Source of the DNA: Candidatus Palauibacter polyketidifaciens
GTDB taxonomy: Bacteria > Gemmatimonadota > Gemmatimonadetes > Palauibacterales > Palauibacteraceae
Length of the DNA: 64,000 bases
Direction: 5' to 3'
Assembly: GCF_947581785.1 (NCBI RefSeq)
Contig: NZ_CANPVO010000015.1
Coordinates: 124,001 to 188,000 of the forward strand
Below the pieces are notes generated by a model. That model was not told the origin of the DNA. It searched no databases and saw only the letters and a program-made list of their open reading frames with translations. The translations under genes and the position numbers were made by a program. Below are positions 1 through 8,394 of this stretch, piece by piece. Position 1 is the stretch's first letter, and the number at the start of each line of letters is the position of its first letter.

Positions 1-639
1 TTCCACGCCGTCGGGCGGCGCCGGATCCCCCCCGTCCAACATGCGCACGACGACGTCGGGCGGCCGGTTGTGCTGTTCGACGAGCCGCCGCACGTCCGCC
101 AACTCCCAGCGGGCGAGCCATCGCCGGACGAGCCACTCCGGATGCGAACCCCAGGAGCAGAGGTGTCCCACCGGGTCCTCGTCCGGATCGGGGAAGGGGT
201 CGCCGCCCGCAGGCGCGCCCGCGCGGCCGGCCGCCCGCGCATCCGCACCGCCGCCGGAATCGGCGTCGCGGCGCCTCGCGAGCGCCCGCAGAACGGCGTT
301 CACGTACCCCGCGCGCCGGCGCCCCAGCACGGAACGCGCCGCGCCGACGGTCTCCCCCACCGCCGCGTGGTCCGGCGTCCGCAACTCCGTGAGCTGGTAT
401 ACGCCGATGCGAAGCCAGTCGCGCACCGCCCGGTCCATGCGGGAGGGCGGCCGGTCGGCGCAGGCCCCAATCCAGGCGTCGAGGCGGGCGCGCAGGCGGA
501 GGCAGCCGAAGGCGATGTCCAGCGCGAGTCCGCGGTCGGCCGGGTCCACGGCCGGGAGGACGCGCGATGCCGCGCGGTCGGAGAGCGTCCCGCGCCGCAC
601 CTCGCCCAGGATCCGGTGGGCCGCCGCGCGGGGGTTCAA
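1..639 (-). CDS. rsmB: 16S rRNA m5C967 methyltransferase RsmB, N-terminal part (runs off left edge)
   Basis: Reading from 639 towards 1, the frame is open for 213 codons and continues beyond the window. The N-terminus (LNPRAAAHRILGEVRRG, then DRGLALDIAFGCLR and a YQL motif followed by VNAVLRALAR) is the NusB-like RNA-binding domain that precedes the methyltransferase domain in RsmB (Sun/Fmu). The catalytic SAM-binding half is not in the window. The start is a TTG whose last two bases form the thiG stop (TTGA overlap), so it should be translationally coupled to thiG. Its position downstream of def-fmt matches the common def-fmt-rsmB order, here interrupted by thiazole genes. Family call is good; the TTG start is inferred. 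Confidence 0.85.
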   Translation of the reverse strand, partial: MNPRAAAHRILGEVRRGTLSDRAASRVLPAVDPADRGLALDIAFGCLRLRARLDAWIGACADRPPSRMDRAVRDWLRIGVYQLTELRTPDHAAVGETVGAARSVLGRRRAGYVNAVLRALARRRDADSGGGADARAAGRAGAPAGGDPFPDPDEDPVGHLCSWGSHPEWLVRRWLARWELADVRRLVEQHNRPPDVVVRMLDGGDPAPPDGVE

Positions 640-1412
640 GCCGGCGGCGGCACGCCCTCGAGCGGGCTCGAAGGCACCGCCCATTCGCGTCGGGGCATGC
701 GGCCGGCGAGGTAGGCGCGCCGGCCGGCCTCCACCGCCATCCGCATGGCGCCGGCCATCTCCACCGGGTCCTCCGCCGCCGCGATCGCCGTGTTCATGAG
801 GATCCCGTCCACGCCCTGCTCCATCGTCGCGCAGGCGTCGGACGCCGTGCCCACGCCGGCGTCGACGATGACCGGAACGGACAGGCGGGACTTGATGATG
901 CGGATGTTGAGCGGGTTGAGGAGTCCGAGACCGCTCCCGATCGGCGAGGCGAGCGGCATCACCGCGGCGGCCCCGGCCTCTTCGAGCCGCAACGCCGTGA
1001 TGAGGTCGTCGTTCGTGTACGGGAGCACGACGAACCCCTCGGCAACGAGCACGCGCGTGGCCTCGATCAACTCCTCGGTGTGGGGGAGGAGCGTGTCGGG
1101 GTCGCCGATGACCTCGAGCTTCACCCAGTCGCTCATGCCCGCCGCCCGCCCCAGCCGCGCCGCGCGGATCGCCTCCTCGGCGCTGTAGCAGGCGGCGGTG
1201 TTCGGCAGCAGGCTGAACTCGTCCGGGCTCAGCGTGCGGAGGATGTCGTCGCGGTCGGGGTTCTCGATGTCGACCCGGCGCACGGCGACGGTGACCATGT
1301 CGGCGCCGGAGGCTCGGATCGCTTCGAGCATGATCTCGGGACTCGGGTATTTCCCCGTTCCGACGATGAGCCGGGAAGCGAAGGTGCGGCCGGCGATTTC
1401 GAGCGGCGTCAT
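636..1412 (-). CDS. thiG: Thiazole synthase ThiG
   Basis: A 258-residue protein of normal family length. ThiG makes the thiazole phosphate of thiamine from 1-deoxy-D-xylulose 5-phosphate, dehydroglycine and sulfur carried as ThiS thiocarboxylate. It starts MTPLEIAGRTFASRLIVGTGKY, the usual ThiG N-terminus. It keeps the TIM-barrel strands with VTVAVRRVD near residue 45, the LPNTAACYSAEEA segment, VKLEVIGD, and the phosphate-binding end segment AVMPLASPIGSGLG. The reading frame is open upstream, but the ATG at 1412 is one base after the thiS stop and fits the family start. It is followed directly by rsmB. Cytoplasmic; with ThiS and the TenI-like protein it forms a small thiazole module. Confidence 0.95.
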   Translation of the reverse strand: MTPLEIAGRTFASRLIVGTGKYPSPEIMLEAIRASGADMVTVAVRRVDIENPDRDDILRTLSPDEFSLLPNTAACYSAEEAIRAARLGRAAGMSDWVKLEVIGDPDTLLPHTEELIEATRVLVAEGFVVLPYTNDDLITALRLEEAGAAAVMPLASPIGSGLGLLNPLNIRIIKSRLSVPVIVDAGVGTASDACATMEQGVDGILMNTAIAAAEDPVEMAGAMRMAVEAGRRAYLAGRMPRREWAVPSSPLEGVPPPA

Positions 1413-1413
1413 C

Positions 1414-1614
1414 TCATCCGCCTCCCACGAAGTGGACGAGTTCGACGCGGTCCCCCGCCTCCAGCTGCACGCTCTCGATCTCGGGCGGACGGACGATCCG
1501 CCGATTGAGTTCGACGACGAGCATGCGTCCATCGAGGCCGAGATCCCGGAGCAACGTCGCGACCGACGTTCCCGCGGGAATGTCCCGCTCCTTTCCGTTC
1601 ACCTGTATCTGCAT
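1414..1614 (-). CDS. thiS: Sulfur carrier protein ThiS
   Basis: A 66-residue ubiquitin-fold protein starting MQIQVNGKERDIPAG and ending in the required Gly-Gly C-terminus (VHFVGGG). That tail is adenylated and converted to a thiocarboxylate that donates sulfur to ThiG. An in-frame ATG three codons upstream (1623) would add MEI; I prefer 1614 because family members begin with M.I.VNG. The stop is one base before the thiG start, so the two are co-translated. No ThiF-like activating enzyme is visible in the window, so activation must come from elsewhere in the genome. Confidence 0.92.
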   Translation of the reverse strand: MQIQVNGKERDIPAGTSVATLLRDLGLDGRMLVVELNRRIVRPPEIESVQLEAGDRVELVHFVGGG

Positions 1615-1671
1615 GATTTCCATGAGGTCCGTATCCGGTAGTGATCCGTCCGGCGGTGCGTGCGAGTCCGG

Positions 1672-2280
1672 TCAGCCGTCCCGCCGGTCGAGCCGGTCGA
1701 GCTGTCTGCGCAGGCCGAGCGCGGCTCGCGCCGGGTCCGGCGCGGACCACACGGCCCGCCCTACCACGATGCCGTACGCTCCCGCCTCCGTCACCTCCTC
1801 GACCCGATCCGCGCCGATGCCTCCGATCGCGAGGATCGGGGGCGGACGCCGAGCGGAAGGTCGGTGAACGGCGAGCCGGTGGGCGGTCAGTCGGCGGCGA
1901 ACCGCGGACACGGCGGCGGGACCGCTTCCCTCGACCCCCGGGTGCGAGGGCGTCGCGTAGATCGTGCCGAGCACGATGTACTCAGCGCCCTCCCGGGCCG
2001 CTCGCAGCGCCCCCTCCGCGTCATGCACGGAGGCTCCGATCGCGAGCCTCCCCGCGCACGCCCGGACCATTCGGCGCGTCTCCTCCACCCCGAGCGCGGT
2101 CCGCCCAAGTTGTACGGCCCGCGCACCCGCCGCCAGCGCCACGTCGGGCCGTCCGTTCACGACGAACCAGCCCCCGGCGCGGGACGCGATGGGGGCGAGC
2201 CGGTCCGCGACCTCGAACAGCCGCCGGGCGCTGATCCGGGCCCGCAGATGGATCGCGAGGGGCGCCGCGCGCTCCAGCAC
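1672..2280 (-). CDS. ThiE/TenI-fold protein, more like thiazole tautomerase TenI
   Basis: TIM-barrel protein of the thiamine-phosphate synthase superfamily. The motifs IHLRAR (residues 10-15 of this call), VVNGRPDVAL, AVQLG and GVEGSG resemble TenI, which isomerises the ThiG product. ThiE would have QLRxK, NDRxDVAL and VHLG instead. The basic residue that follows the arginine in ThiE is absent. Context fits TenI, since thiS and thiG follow. The only canonical start is the GTG at 2280, but the same frame codes for a good first beta-strand upstream (RLPRLHVLVSERELG, about 2400-2355). The true protein is therefore probably about 35-40 residues longer, with an unusual start; an AAGGAGGT site lies at 2418-2425. 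Enzyme-level assignment is inference. Confidence 0.75.
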   Translation of the reverse strand: MLERAAPLAIHLRARISARRLFEVADRLAPIASRAGGWFVVNGRPDVALAAGARAVQLGRTALGVEETRRMVRACAGRLAIGASVHDAEGALRAAREGAEYIVLGTIYATPSHPGVEGSGPAAVSAVRRRLTAHRLAVHRPSARRPPPILAIGGIGADRVEEVTEAGAYGIVVGRAVWSAPDPARAALGLRRQLDRLDRRDG

Positions 2281-2404
2281 GCGCTCGACGGCCGCGAGCC
2301 CGCCCGGGCCACACCGGTCGCCCGGGCCACGCGGGCTGCTCGAACCGGGCGGGTCGCCCAGTTCCCGCTCCGAGACGAGGACGTGCAGTCGCGGAAGTCG
2401 TGGC

Positions 2405-3385
2405 TCAGTCGAAACGGACCTCCTTCGGATCCGGGAGGCCCCTCACCCATGCGGCCGCGCTCATGCGGCGGCGGCCGGCCGGCTTCACGGCGCCGACGGC
2501 GACCGTGCCCGATCCCGTCGCGACGCGCAGTCCCCGAACGGGATCGGCCCGGACGACGGTGCCCGGCGCGGCTCCCGAGTGCGCGCTGTCGGCGACGCCG
2601 CCGCCAGCGGGCGAACCTTCGACGCTCGGCTCGAAGCACTGCACGGTTCTCCCGGCGAGGGCGGCGGGCGCGGCGAGGGAGGTCCACGCGGCGGGCCACG
2701 GGTCGCACCCGCGGAGCCGGTTCGCCACCTCGGCCGCGGGGCGAGACCAGTCGATGCGCGCCGTCTCGCGGTCGAGCTTCGGCGCCCATGTCGCACGCGC
2801 GTCGTCCTGCGCCCGCTCCACCGCCCGCCCGGACGCCAGGTCGCCGAGCACCGCGACGAGCCGTGCGCCCCCGGCCTTCGCGGCCTCCGCGTACAGTTCC
2901 CCGGCCGTCATCGCCGCCGGGATGGGGATCCGCGTCTGCCCGAGCACGGGACCGGCGTCGAGTTCCGCGACCATGCGCTGGATGCTGACCCCGGACTCGC
3001 GGTGCCCGCGGATGATGGCCCAGTTGATGGGGGCCGCGCCGCGCAGCGCGGGCAGGAGCGACGCGTGCACGTTCAGCGATCCGAGCGGCGGCAGATCCAG
3101 CGCCACCTGCGGGAGGAGACGGCCGTACGCCGCGACGACGGAGATGTCGGGACGCAGGCGGCGGGCGGCGGCGAGGAAGGCCTCCTCGCCGGGACGCTCG
3201 GGCTGCAGCACGGGCACTCCGGCCTCGAGCGCCCACGCCTTCACCGGACTCGTCCGCGGACGCCTCCCCCGCCCGGCGGGTCGGTCCGGGTTCGTGACGA
3301 CGCCCGCGATGTCGTGCCCCGCCCCCCGCATCGCCTCCAGCGCGGGGAGTCCGAACTCCGGCGTGCCCCAGAACAGAACCCTCAT
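2405..3385 (-). CDS. fmt: Methionyl-tRNA formyltransferase
   Basis: 326 residues, close to the usual 310-320. Formylates Met-tRNAfMet with 10-formyl-tetrahydrofolate for translation initiation. The start MRVLFWGTPEFGLPALEAM is typical of the Rossmann-like N-terminal domain. The catalytic Asn and His are in NVHASLLP, the binding loop is LRGAAPINWAI, and the catalytic Asp lies in ELDAGPVLGQ. The C-terminal domain holds the RLRGCDPWPAAW motif. It lies 33 bp downstream of def, the usual partner that later removes the formyl group. Confidence 0.96.
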   Translation of the reverse strand: MRVLFWGTPEFGLPALEAMRGAGHDIAGVVTNPDRPAGRGRRPRTSPVKAWALEAGVPVLQPERPGEEAFLAAARRLRPDISVVAAYGRLLPQVALDLPPLGSLNVHASLLPALRGAAPINWAIIRGHRESGVSIQRMVAELDAGPVLGQTRIPIPAAMTAGELYAEAAKAGGARLVAVLGDLASGRAVERAQDDARATWAPKLDRETARIDWSRPAAEVANRLRGCDPWPAAWTSLAAPAALAGRTVQCFEPSVEGSPAGGGVADSAHSGAAPGTVVRADPVRGLRVATGSGTVAVGAVKPAGRRRMSAAAWVRGLPDPKEVRFD

Positions 3386-3418
3386 GGGAAGAGAACCCTC
3401 ATGCCGCCCGCGGCCGCT

Positions 3419-3913
3419 TCAGTCCCGCTCCTGTTTCCGCCACTTCGCGAGCAGGATCTTGCGCTTGAGCGGACTCACGCGGTCCAGGAAGAGGATCCCG
3501 TCCAGGTGGTCCTTCTCGTGCTGGATGCAGCGGCTCAGAATGCCGTCGGCGCGGATCTCGACCGACTCGCCGTCCAGTCCGAGGCCGCGGGCGACGATGG
3601 ACTCGCTCCGCTCGACCGTCTCCGACAGTCCGGGGATGCTCAGGCATCCCTCCTCCTCCTTCGTCGCGCCCTTCTCTTCGACGATCTCGGGGTTCACGAG
3701 AACGCCGGGCGGGATCTCGTCGTCGCGCACGTCGTACACGAAGAGACGGATCGGCACGCCCACCTGGGGCGCCGCGAGACCGATGCCGTCCGCATCGTAC
3801 ATCGTCTCCTGCATGTCGGCGGCGAGTCGGCGGATCTCGTCGTCGATCTCCGCCACGGGCGCGCACTTCTCCCGCAGGACGGGGTCTCCGAAGATGCGGA
3901 TGTCGAGGATCAC
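3419..3913 (-). CDS. def: Peptide deformylase
   Basis: 164 residues from a GTG start at 3913 (VILDIRIFGDPVLREK). Removes the N-formyl group from nascent proteins. All three family motifs are present: GIGLAAPQVG (motif 1), EEGCLSIPG carrying the metal-binding cysteine (motif 2), and QHEKDHLDG, the HExxH metal site (motif 3). The C-terminus LKRKILLAKWRKQ is also typical. Sits between yajC and fmt in a minus-strand run. The frame stays open upstream across yajC, but family length and motif spacing place the start at 3913. Confidence 0.95.
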   Translation of the reverse strand: MILDIRIFGDPVLREKCAPVAEIDDEIRRLAADMQETMYDADGIGLAAPQVGVPIRLFVYDVRDDEIPPGVLVNPEIVEEKGATKEEEGCLSIPGLSETVERSESIVARGLGLDGESVEIRADGILSRCIQHEKDHLDGILFLDRVSPLKRKILLAKWRKQERD

Positions 3914-3969
3914 GAGGACTCGGCGAGGCGGCCGGAACCGGCGGGACGGGGGCGCCGAACCCGCGGCGG

Positions 3970-4263
3970 CTAGTTGACCTTGCCGATCTTCGAGCGCTCG
4001 ACTTCGACCCGCGTGTCGCCGCTCTTGATCGTGACGATGTCGTTCGTGAGGTGGACGATCTCGCCCACGATGCCGCCGATCGTCGAAACCTTGTCCCCCC
4101 GCTTCAGGTTCTTCACCAGCTCCGCGTGCTCCTTCTGCTGCTTTCGCTGCGGACGGAAGAAGAGGAAGTAGAAGATGGCGATGAATCCGAACACCATCAT
4201 CAGGCTGGCGGCCTGATTCGGCGCCCCTCCTTGGGGGGCGGCCATGAGGTTCAGCATCAGCAT
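3970..4263 (-). CDS. yajC: Preprotein translocase accessory subunit YajC
   Basis: 97 residues with one transmembrane segment (SLMMVFGFIAIFYFLFF, about residues 20-36) followed by RPQRKQQKEH and the soluble domain GDKVSTIGGIVGEI, the YajC signature. An accessory protein associated with the SecDF complex at the inner membrane. The start overlaps the end of tgt by 7 bp; the tgt-yajC order is common in bacteria. An alternative ATG at 4257 would shorten it by two residues. No secD or secF is present in the window. Confidence 0.93.
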   Translation of the reverse strand: MLMLNLMAAPQGGAPNQAASLMMVFGFIAIFYFLFFRPQRKQQKEHAELVKNLKRGDKVSTIGGIVGEIVHLTNDIVTIKSGDTRVEVERSKIGKVN

Positions 4264-5489
4264 GGTCCGTCCTCACCTTCCTGTTCGGTAGCGGGGCTCG
4301 GGGGGCCGCGCCGGTAGGTCGCAAGCCAGTCGTCGGCCCAGCGGTCATATTGGCCCCGCAGGATCGCCGCGCGCGCGTGGGAAGTCAATCGGATCAGGAA
4401 GCGCACGTTGTGCAGCGAGAGGAGCCGCAGGCCGAGCAGTTCGCCGCTCACGAAGAGGTGCCGCAGGTAGGCGCGGCTGTAGTCGGTGCAGCAGGGGCCG
4501 TCGCACGTCTCGTCGAGCGGCGCGGGGTCGGATGCGAAGCGCGCACCCTTGATGTTGAGGGTACCCTCGGCGGTGAAGGCGGTGCCGTTCCGGCCGTTCC
4601 GGGTCGGCGCCACGCAGTCGAACATGTCCACGCCGCGCCGCACCGCCTCGATGACGTCGTCGGGATAGCCGACGCCCATCAGGTAGCGGGGCCGGTCGGC
4701 GGGAAGGACGGGTTCGATCGCGTCGAGCACGCGGTGCGTCACGTCTTTCTCCTCGCCTACGGAGAGTCCTCCGATCCCGACGCCCGGCCACTCGCCCATC
4801 GCGAGCGTGCGTTCGACGGACTCGAGACGAAGGTCCTCGCAGGAGGCGCCCTGGACGATGGGAAAGAGGAGGCCGTCCTCGTCCGGATGCGCATCCCGGT
4901 GCGCTTCGTGACTCGCCCGGCACCGCGCCAGCCAGGCGAGCGTGCGTTCTACCGCCGTCCGCGCGGCCTCGGGGGAAGACTCCGCGGGGGGACATTCGTC
5001 GAACGCCATGCGGATGTCGGAGCCGATGGCGGCCTGGATCTCCATCGAGAGTTCCGGCGTGAGCCGGTGCAGGCTCCCGTCCAGGTGGCTGCGGAAGGTG
5101 ACGCCCTCGTCGTCGATCCGGTTGATGCGGGCGAGCGAGAAGACCTGGAACCCGCCGGAGTCGGTGAGGATGGGACCGTCCCATCCCATGAAACGGTGGA
5201 GCCCGCCGAGTTCCTGTAGCACGCGCGTGCCCGGCCTCAGGTAGAGGTGATAGGCGTTCCCGAGCAGGACCTCGACCCCCGCGTCGCGGAGTTCCCCGGG
5301 GGTGAGCGATTTCACCGTCCCGAGCGTCCCGACGGGCATGAAGCAGGGGGTGTGGATCGTGCCCCGCGACAGGCGGAGGGTCGCGGCGCGCGCCCGCCCG
5401 CTCGTCCCCTCGACGCGAAAGCGCCCGGCGTCCGTGGGTCCGGCCGCGGCGTCCGGCGGTCCCGTCGCGGCGTCTGCGGGGCCCGTCAC
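4257..5489 (-). CDS. tgt: tRNA-guanine transglycosylase Tgt
   Basis: 410 residues from a GTG start. Exchanges guanine-34 for preQ1 in tRNAs with GUN anticodons. The catalytic region DSGGFQVFSLA, RMAFDECPP and YLMGVGYPDD, and the zinc region before YSRAYLRHL, mark bacterial Tgt. An alanine/proline/glycine-rich stretch of about 20 residues precedes the conserved domain (RFRVEGTSG). The zinc site is unusual. The common spacing is C-x-C-x-x-C, but here the sequence is C-D-G-P-C-C: the middle cysteine is glycine and an extra cysteine sits next to the last one. Directly follows queA, the next enzyme of queuosine synthesis, and overlaps yajC. Confidence 0.95.
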   Translation of the reverse strand: MTGPADAATGPPDAAAGPTDAGRFRVEGTSGRARAATLRLSRGTIHTPCFMPVGTLGTVKSLTPGELRDAGVEVLLGNAYHLYLRPGTRVLQELGGLHRFMGWDGPILTDSGGFQVFSLARINRIDDEGVTFRSHLDGSLHRLTPELSMEIQAAIGSDIRMAFDECPPAESSPEAARTAVERTLAWLARCRASHEAHRDAHPDEDGLLFPIVQGASCEDLRLESVERTLAMGEWPGVGIGGLSVGEEKDVTHRVLDAIEPVLPADRPRYLMGVGYPDDVIEAVRRGVDMFDCVAPTRNGRNGTAFTAEGTLNIKGARFASDPAPLDETCDGPCCTDYSRAYLRHLFVSGELLGLRLLSLHNVRFLIRLTSHARAAILRGQYDRWADDWLATYRRGPPSPATEQEGEDGPC

Positions 5490-5499
5490 GGCATCGTCC

Positions 5500-6657
5500 T
5501 CATGTGATGACCATCGCGTCGCCGTACGAATAGAAGCGGTATCGCTCGCGGATCGCGTGCGCGTAGGCCTCGAGCGTGAGTTTCCGGCCCGCGAATGCCG
5601 CGACGAGCATGAGCAGGCTGGAGCGCGGAAGGTGGAAGTTCGTCACGAGGGCGTCCACCGCGCGGAAGGTGTACGGGGGACGGATGAAGAGGTCCGTCCA
5701 GCCCCGTCCCGGTGCGAAGGGGCCTCCCGCCGGAACGCCGCCGCCCCTGCCGCCGCCCGCGACGACGGTCTCCAGCACGCGGCAGGAGGTCGTGCCGACG
5801 GCGAACACGCGCCCGCCCGCCGCGCGCGTCGCGTTCAGGGCCGCGGCCGCGGAGGCGGAGAAGCTGTACGCCTCGCGGGCGACTTCGTGCGCGTCGATCC
5901 GGTCCGCGGTCACGGGGCGGAAGGTGCCGAACCCGACGTGGAGGGTGAGGGAGACGAGACGGACGCCTCGGGCCTCGATCGCGGCGAGCGTCTCCCGGGT
6001 GAAATGAAGTCCCGCCGTCGGGGCGGCGACGCTCCCGGCCGGCGCCGCATACACCGTCTGGTAGCGCTCCCGGTCGTCGGCATCGTCGCACGCCTGCCAC
6101 GCCCCGTCCCGGGCCCCAACCGGCTCCTCTGGGGCGCCGCGGACGATGTACGGCGGGAGGGGGACGCGGCCGTGGCGCAGGATCAGGCTCCACGGGTCGG
6201 CGTCGCCGGCCAGCCGCACGAGGCGGGTGCCGTCGGAGGCGGAGTCGAGGATCTCGACGGCGAACCCGTCCGCGATGTCCACCGTGCGGCCGGGCTTGAG
6301 CTTGCCGCCGGGGCGGACCATGGCGCGCCAGAAGTGGGTGTCCGCCTCGTCGAAGGGGGCGAACGGCTGGAGCGCGTCGGACTCGGGGCGGATGAGGAGG
6401 ATCTCGGCGCGCGCGCCGGTCGGCTTGCGGCCCAGCAGCCGGGCCGGGAAGACGCGGCTGTCGTTGACGACGACGGCATCGCCGGCGCGGAGCCGCTCGA
6501 TCAGCGCGGGGAAGGCCGCGTCCGTGAAGCGGCGCCGCCCGCGATCCAGCACGAGGAGGCGGCTGGCGTCGCGCCGCGCGGCCGGGCGGGCCGCGATCAG
6601 CTCGGCCGGCAGCTCGTAATCGTACGCCTCCGTCCGGCCCGCCCGCTCATCCGTCAT
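5500..6657 (-). CDS. queA: S-adenosylmethionine:tRNA ribosyltransferase-isomerase QueA
   Basis: 385 residues from ATG 6657 ([17 protein letters not shown]). Converts preQ1-modified tRNA to epoxyqueuosine-tRNA using the ribosyl part of SAM. Diagnostic segments are [51 protein letters not shown] and [14 protein letters not shown] near the C-terminus. The start overlaps the end of ruvB by 11 bp and tgt follows after 10 bp, giving a ruvB-queA-tgt-yajC operon. Some arginine/glycine-rich inserts make it slightly longer than typical (about 350). Confidence 0.95.
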   Translation of the reverse strand: MTDERAGRTEAYDYELPAELIAARPAARRDASRLLVLDRGRRRFTDAAFPALIERLRAGDAVVVNDSRVFPARLLGRKPTGARAEILLIRPESDALQPFAPFDEADTHFWRAMVRPGGKLKPGRTVDIADGFAVEILDSASDGTRLVRLAGDADPWSLILRHGRVPLPPYIVRGAPEEPVGARDGAWQACDDADDRERYQTVYAAPAGSVAAPTAGLHFTRETLAAIEARGVRLVSLTLHVGFGTFRPVTADRIDAHEVAREAYSFSASAAAALNATRAAGGRVFAVGTTSCRVLETVVAGGGRGGGVPAGGPFAPGRGWTDLFIRPPYTFRAVDALVTNFHLPRSSLLMLVAAFAGRKLTLEAYAHAIRERYRFYSYGDAMVIT

Positions 6658-7795
6658 CGCCGAACAGCGCACCCTGTGACCCGCCCTCCGACCCCTCCCG
6701 GTCGCTCGGGAGGGCGTAACCGAAGCGCTCGTACGCCTTCCGGGTGGCCACGCGGCCGCGTGACGTGCGCTGCATGTACCCGTTCTGGATCAGGTACGGC
6801 TCGTAGACCTCCTCGAGCGTCCCCGCGTCCTCACCCACGGCGACCGCGAGGGAGGCGAGTCCCACCGGCCCCCCGTCGAAGGTCTCGATGATCGCCTTCA
6901 GCACGCGCGCGTCCATCTCGTCAAGGCCGTACTCGTCGACGTTTAGCAGCGTGAGGCCCTTCTCCGCCGTCCCGGAATCGATCGTGCCGTCGCTCCGTAC
7001 CTGCGCGTAGTCGCGGACGCGGCGCAGGAGGCGGTTCGCGATCCGGGGGGTGCCGCGGGCGCGGCGGGCGATCTCCCCGGCGCCCCCGGGCGTGATCGGG
7101 ATGTCGAGGAGGCTCGCGGAGCGAGTGACGATGCGCGCGAGTTCCTCCGGCGGGTAGTAGCCGAGGCGCTCGATGACGCCGAAGCGCGCGCGCATTGGGG
7201 CGGTCAGGAGCCCGAAACGGGTCGTCGCGCCCACGAGCGTGAAGCGCTCGAGCTTCATCGAGAAGGTCTCCACCCGGGGCCCGTCGCCGAGCCGGATCTC
7301 GATGCGGTAATCCTCCATCGCCGGATAGAGGAACTCCTCGATCACGGGCCGGAGACGGTGGATCTCGTCGATGAAGAGGATCCCGCGCGGCGGGAGGTTC
7401 GTGAGCAGGCCCGCGAGGTCGCCCGGCTTCTCGAGCACGGGGCCCGATGTGAGCTTGATCCCGACGCCGAGTTCCTCCGCGAGGAGGAGAGCGAGCGTCG
7501 TCTTCCCGAGGCCCGGAGGACCGTAGAAGAGGGTGTGGTCGAGCGCTTCCTCGCGACCCAGCGCCGCCTCCACGAAGACGGAGAGGCTTTCCTTGACCCG
7601 CGCCTGTCCGATGAACTCGTCGAGCCGCCGCGGGCGCAGCGAGGCGTCCGGGCGCTCGTCGCTCTCGAGCACCTCCGGCGTCGTGATCTCCGTGCGCGGA
7701 CGGGCCTCGCCCCCGGCGCCCGCATCGCCCCCGGCGCCCGGGTCGCCCGCGTTCCTCGTGTCGCCGGATCGGCCCGGCGGCCCCGGTGCGGTCAT
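6647..7795 (-). CDS. ruvB: Holliday junction branch-migration ATPase RuvB
   Basis: 382 residues. Hexameric AAA+ motor that drives branch migration with RuvA. Walker A is GPPGLGKTT, Walker B is [10 protein letters not shown], sensor 1 is GATTRFGLL and the arginine-finger region is [11 protein letters not shown]; a C-terminal winged helix follows ([12 protein letters not shown]). It is longer than the usual 335-345 because of about 45 Gly/Pro/Ala-rich residues before the conserved [11 protein letters not shown]. The ATG overlaps the ruvA stop (ATGA), so ruvA and ruvB are coupled. Confidence 0.97.
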   Translation of the reverse strand: MTAPGPPGRSGDTRNAGDPGAGGDAGAGGEARPRTEITTPEVLESDERPDASLRPRRLDEFIGQARVKESLSVFVEAALGREEALDHTLFYGPPGLGKTTLALLLAEELGVGIKLTSGPVLEKPGDLAGLLTNLPPRGILFIDEIHRLRPVIEEFLYPAMEDYRIEIRLGDGPRVETFSMKLERFTLVGATTRFGLLTAPMRARFGVIERLGYYPPEELARIVTRSASLLDIPITPGGAGEIARRARGTPRIANRLLRRVRDYAQVRSDGTIDSGTAEKGLTLLNVDEYGLDEMDARVLKAIIETFDGGPVGLASLAVAVGEDAGTLEEVYEPYLIQNGYMQRTSRGRVATRKAYERFGYALPSDREGSEGGSQGALFGDDG

Positions 7796-8394
7796 ACGTG
7801 CTGCAGCGCGCGGCGCACGAGTTCCTCGGCCCCCACGTCGGGCTCCTCGCCCGCCTGCGCGAGTCCCTGCATGGCGCGGCTGACGGCGTTCTCGCTCTGG
7901 GAGCGCGGGTAGCCGAGGCCGCGCAGCGCCTGCACGGCCGCCGCGGCGACCCCCCCACCCGGCACGGGGTCGTCGCCCATGTCGCCGAGGTCGTCGAGCT
8001 TGTCCGCGAGTTCGATCACGATGCGTTCGGCCGTCTTCTTGCCGACGCCGCTCACGGTCTGGAGCGTGCGGTGGTCCTTGGCCCGGATCGCGCGCACGAC
8101 GCGTTCGGGCCGGAGCGCTCCCAGGATCGCGAGCGCGAGCCGGGGGCCCACCCCGCTCGGGACCCGGAGCCGCTGGAAGAGTTCGCGGTCGCGCGGCGTC
8201 TCGAAGCCGAACAGCTCGAAGGCGTCGTCGCGCACGACGAGGACCGTGTGCAGTTCGACCTCGGACCCCTCGGGCGGGAGGCGTCCGGCGAGCCCGAGCG
8301 GCACGCCGACCTCATAGCCGACGCCGTCGCCCGTGAGGACCTCGACGGCGCCCTCCGCGCGCCCGATGAGTTCGCCCCGAAGACGCCGGATCAC
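7792..8394 (-). CDS. ruvA: Holliday junction DNA-binding protein RuvA
   Basis: 200 residues (family about 200) from GTG 8394 ([17 protein letters not shown]). Domain I is the OB fold (residues 1-65). Domain II has two helix-hairpin-helix motifs ([17 protein letters not shown] and [16 protein letters not shown]), and the C-terminal domain III ([18 protein letters not shown]) contacts RuvB. The GTG overlaps the ruvC stop (GTGA) and the stop overlaps the ruvB ATG, giving a fully coupled ruvC-ruvA-ruvB set. Confidence 0.96.
   Translation of the reverse strand: MIRRLRGELIGRAEGAVEVLTGDGVGYEVGVPLGLAGRLPPEGSEVELHTVLVVRDDAFELFGFETPRDRELFQRLRVPSGVGPRLALAILGALRPERVVRAIRAKDHRTLQTVSGVGKKTAERIVIELADKLDDLGDMGDDPVPGGGVAAAAVQALRGLGYPRSQSENAVSRAMQGLAQAGEEPDVGAEELVRRALQHV

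Noticed and set aside
636-1532. Longer start for ThiG at 1532
   Set aside because: The added 40 residues are the shadow of thiS in another frame; ThiG homology begins at 1412.
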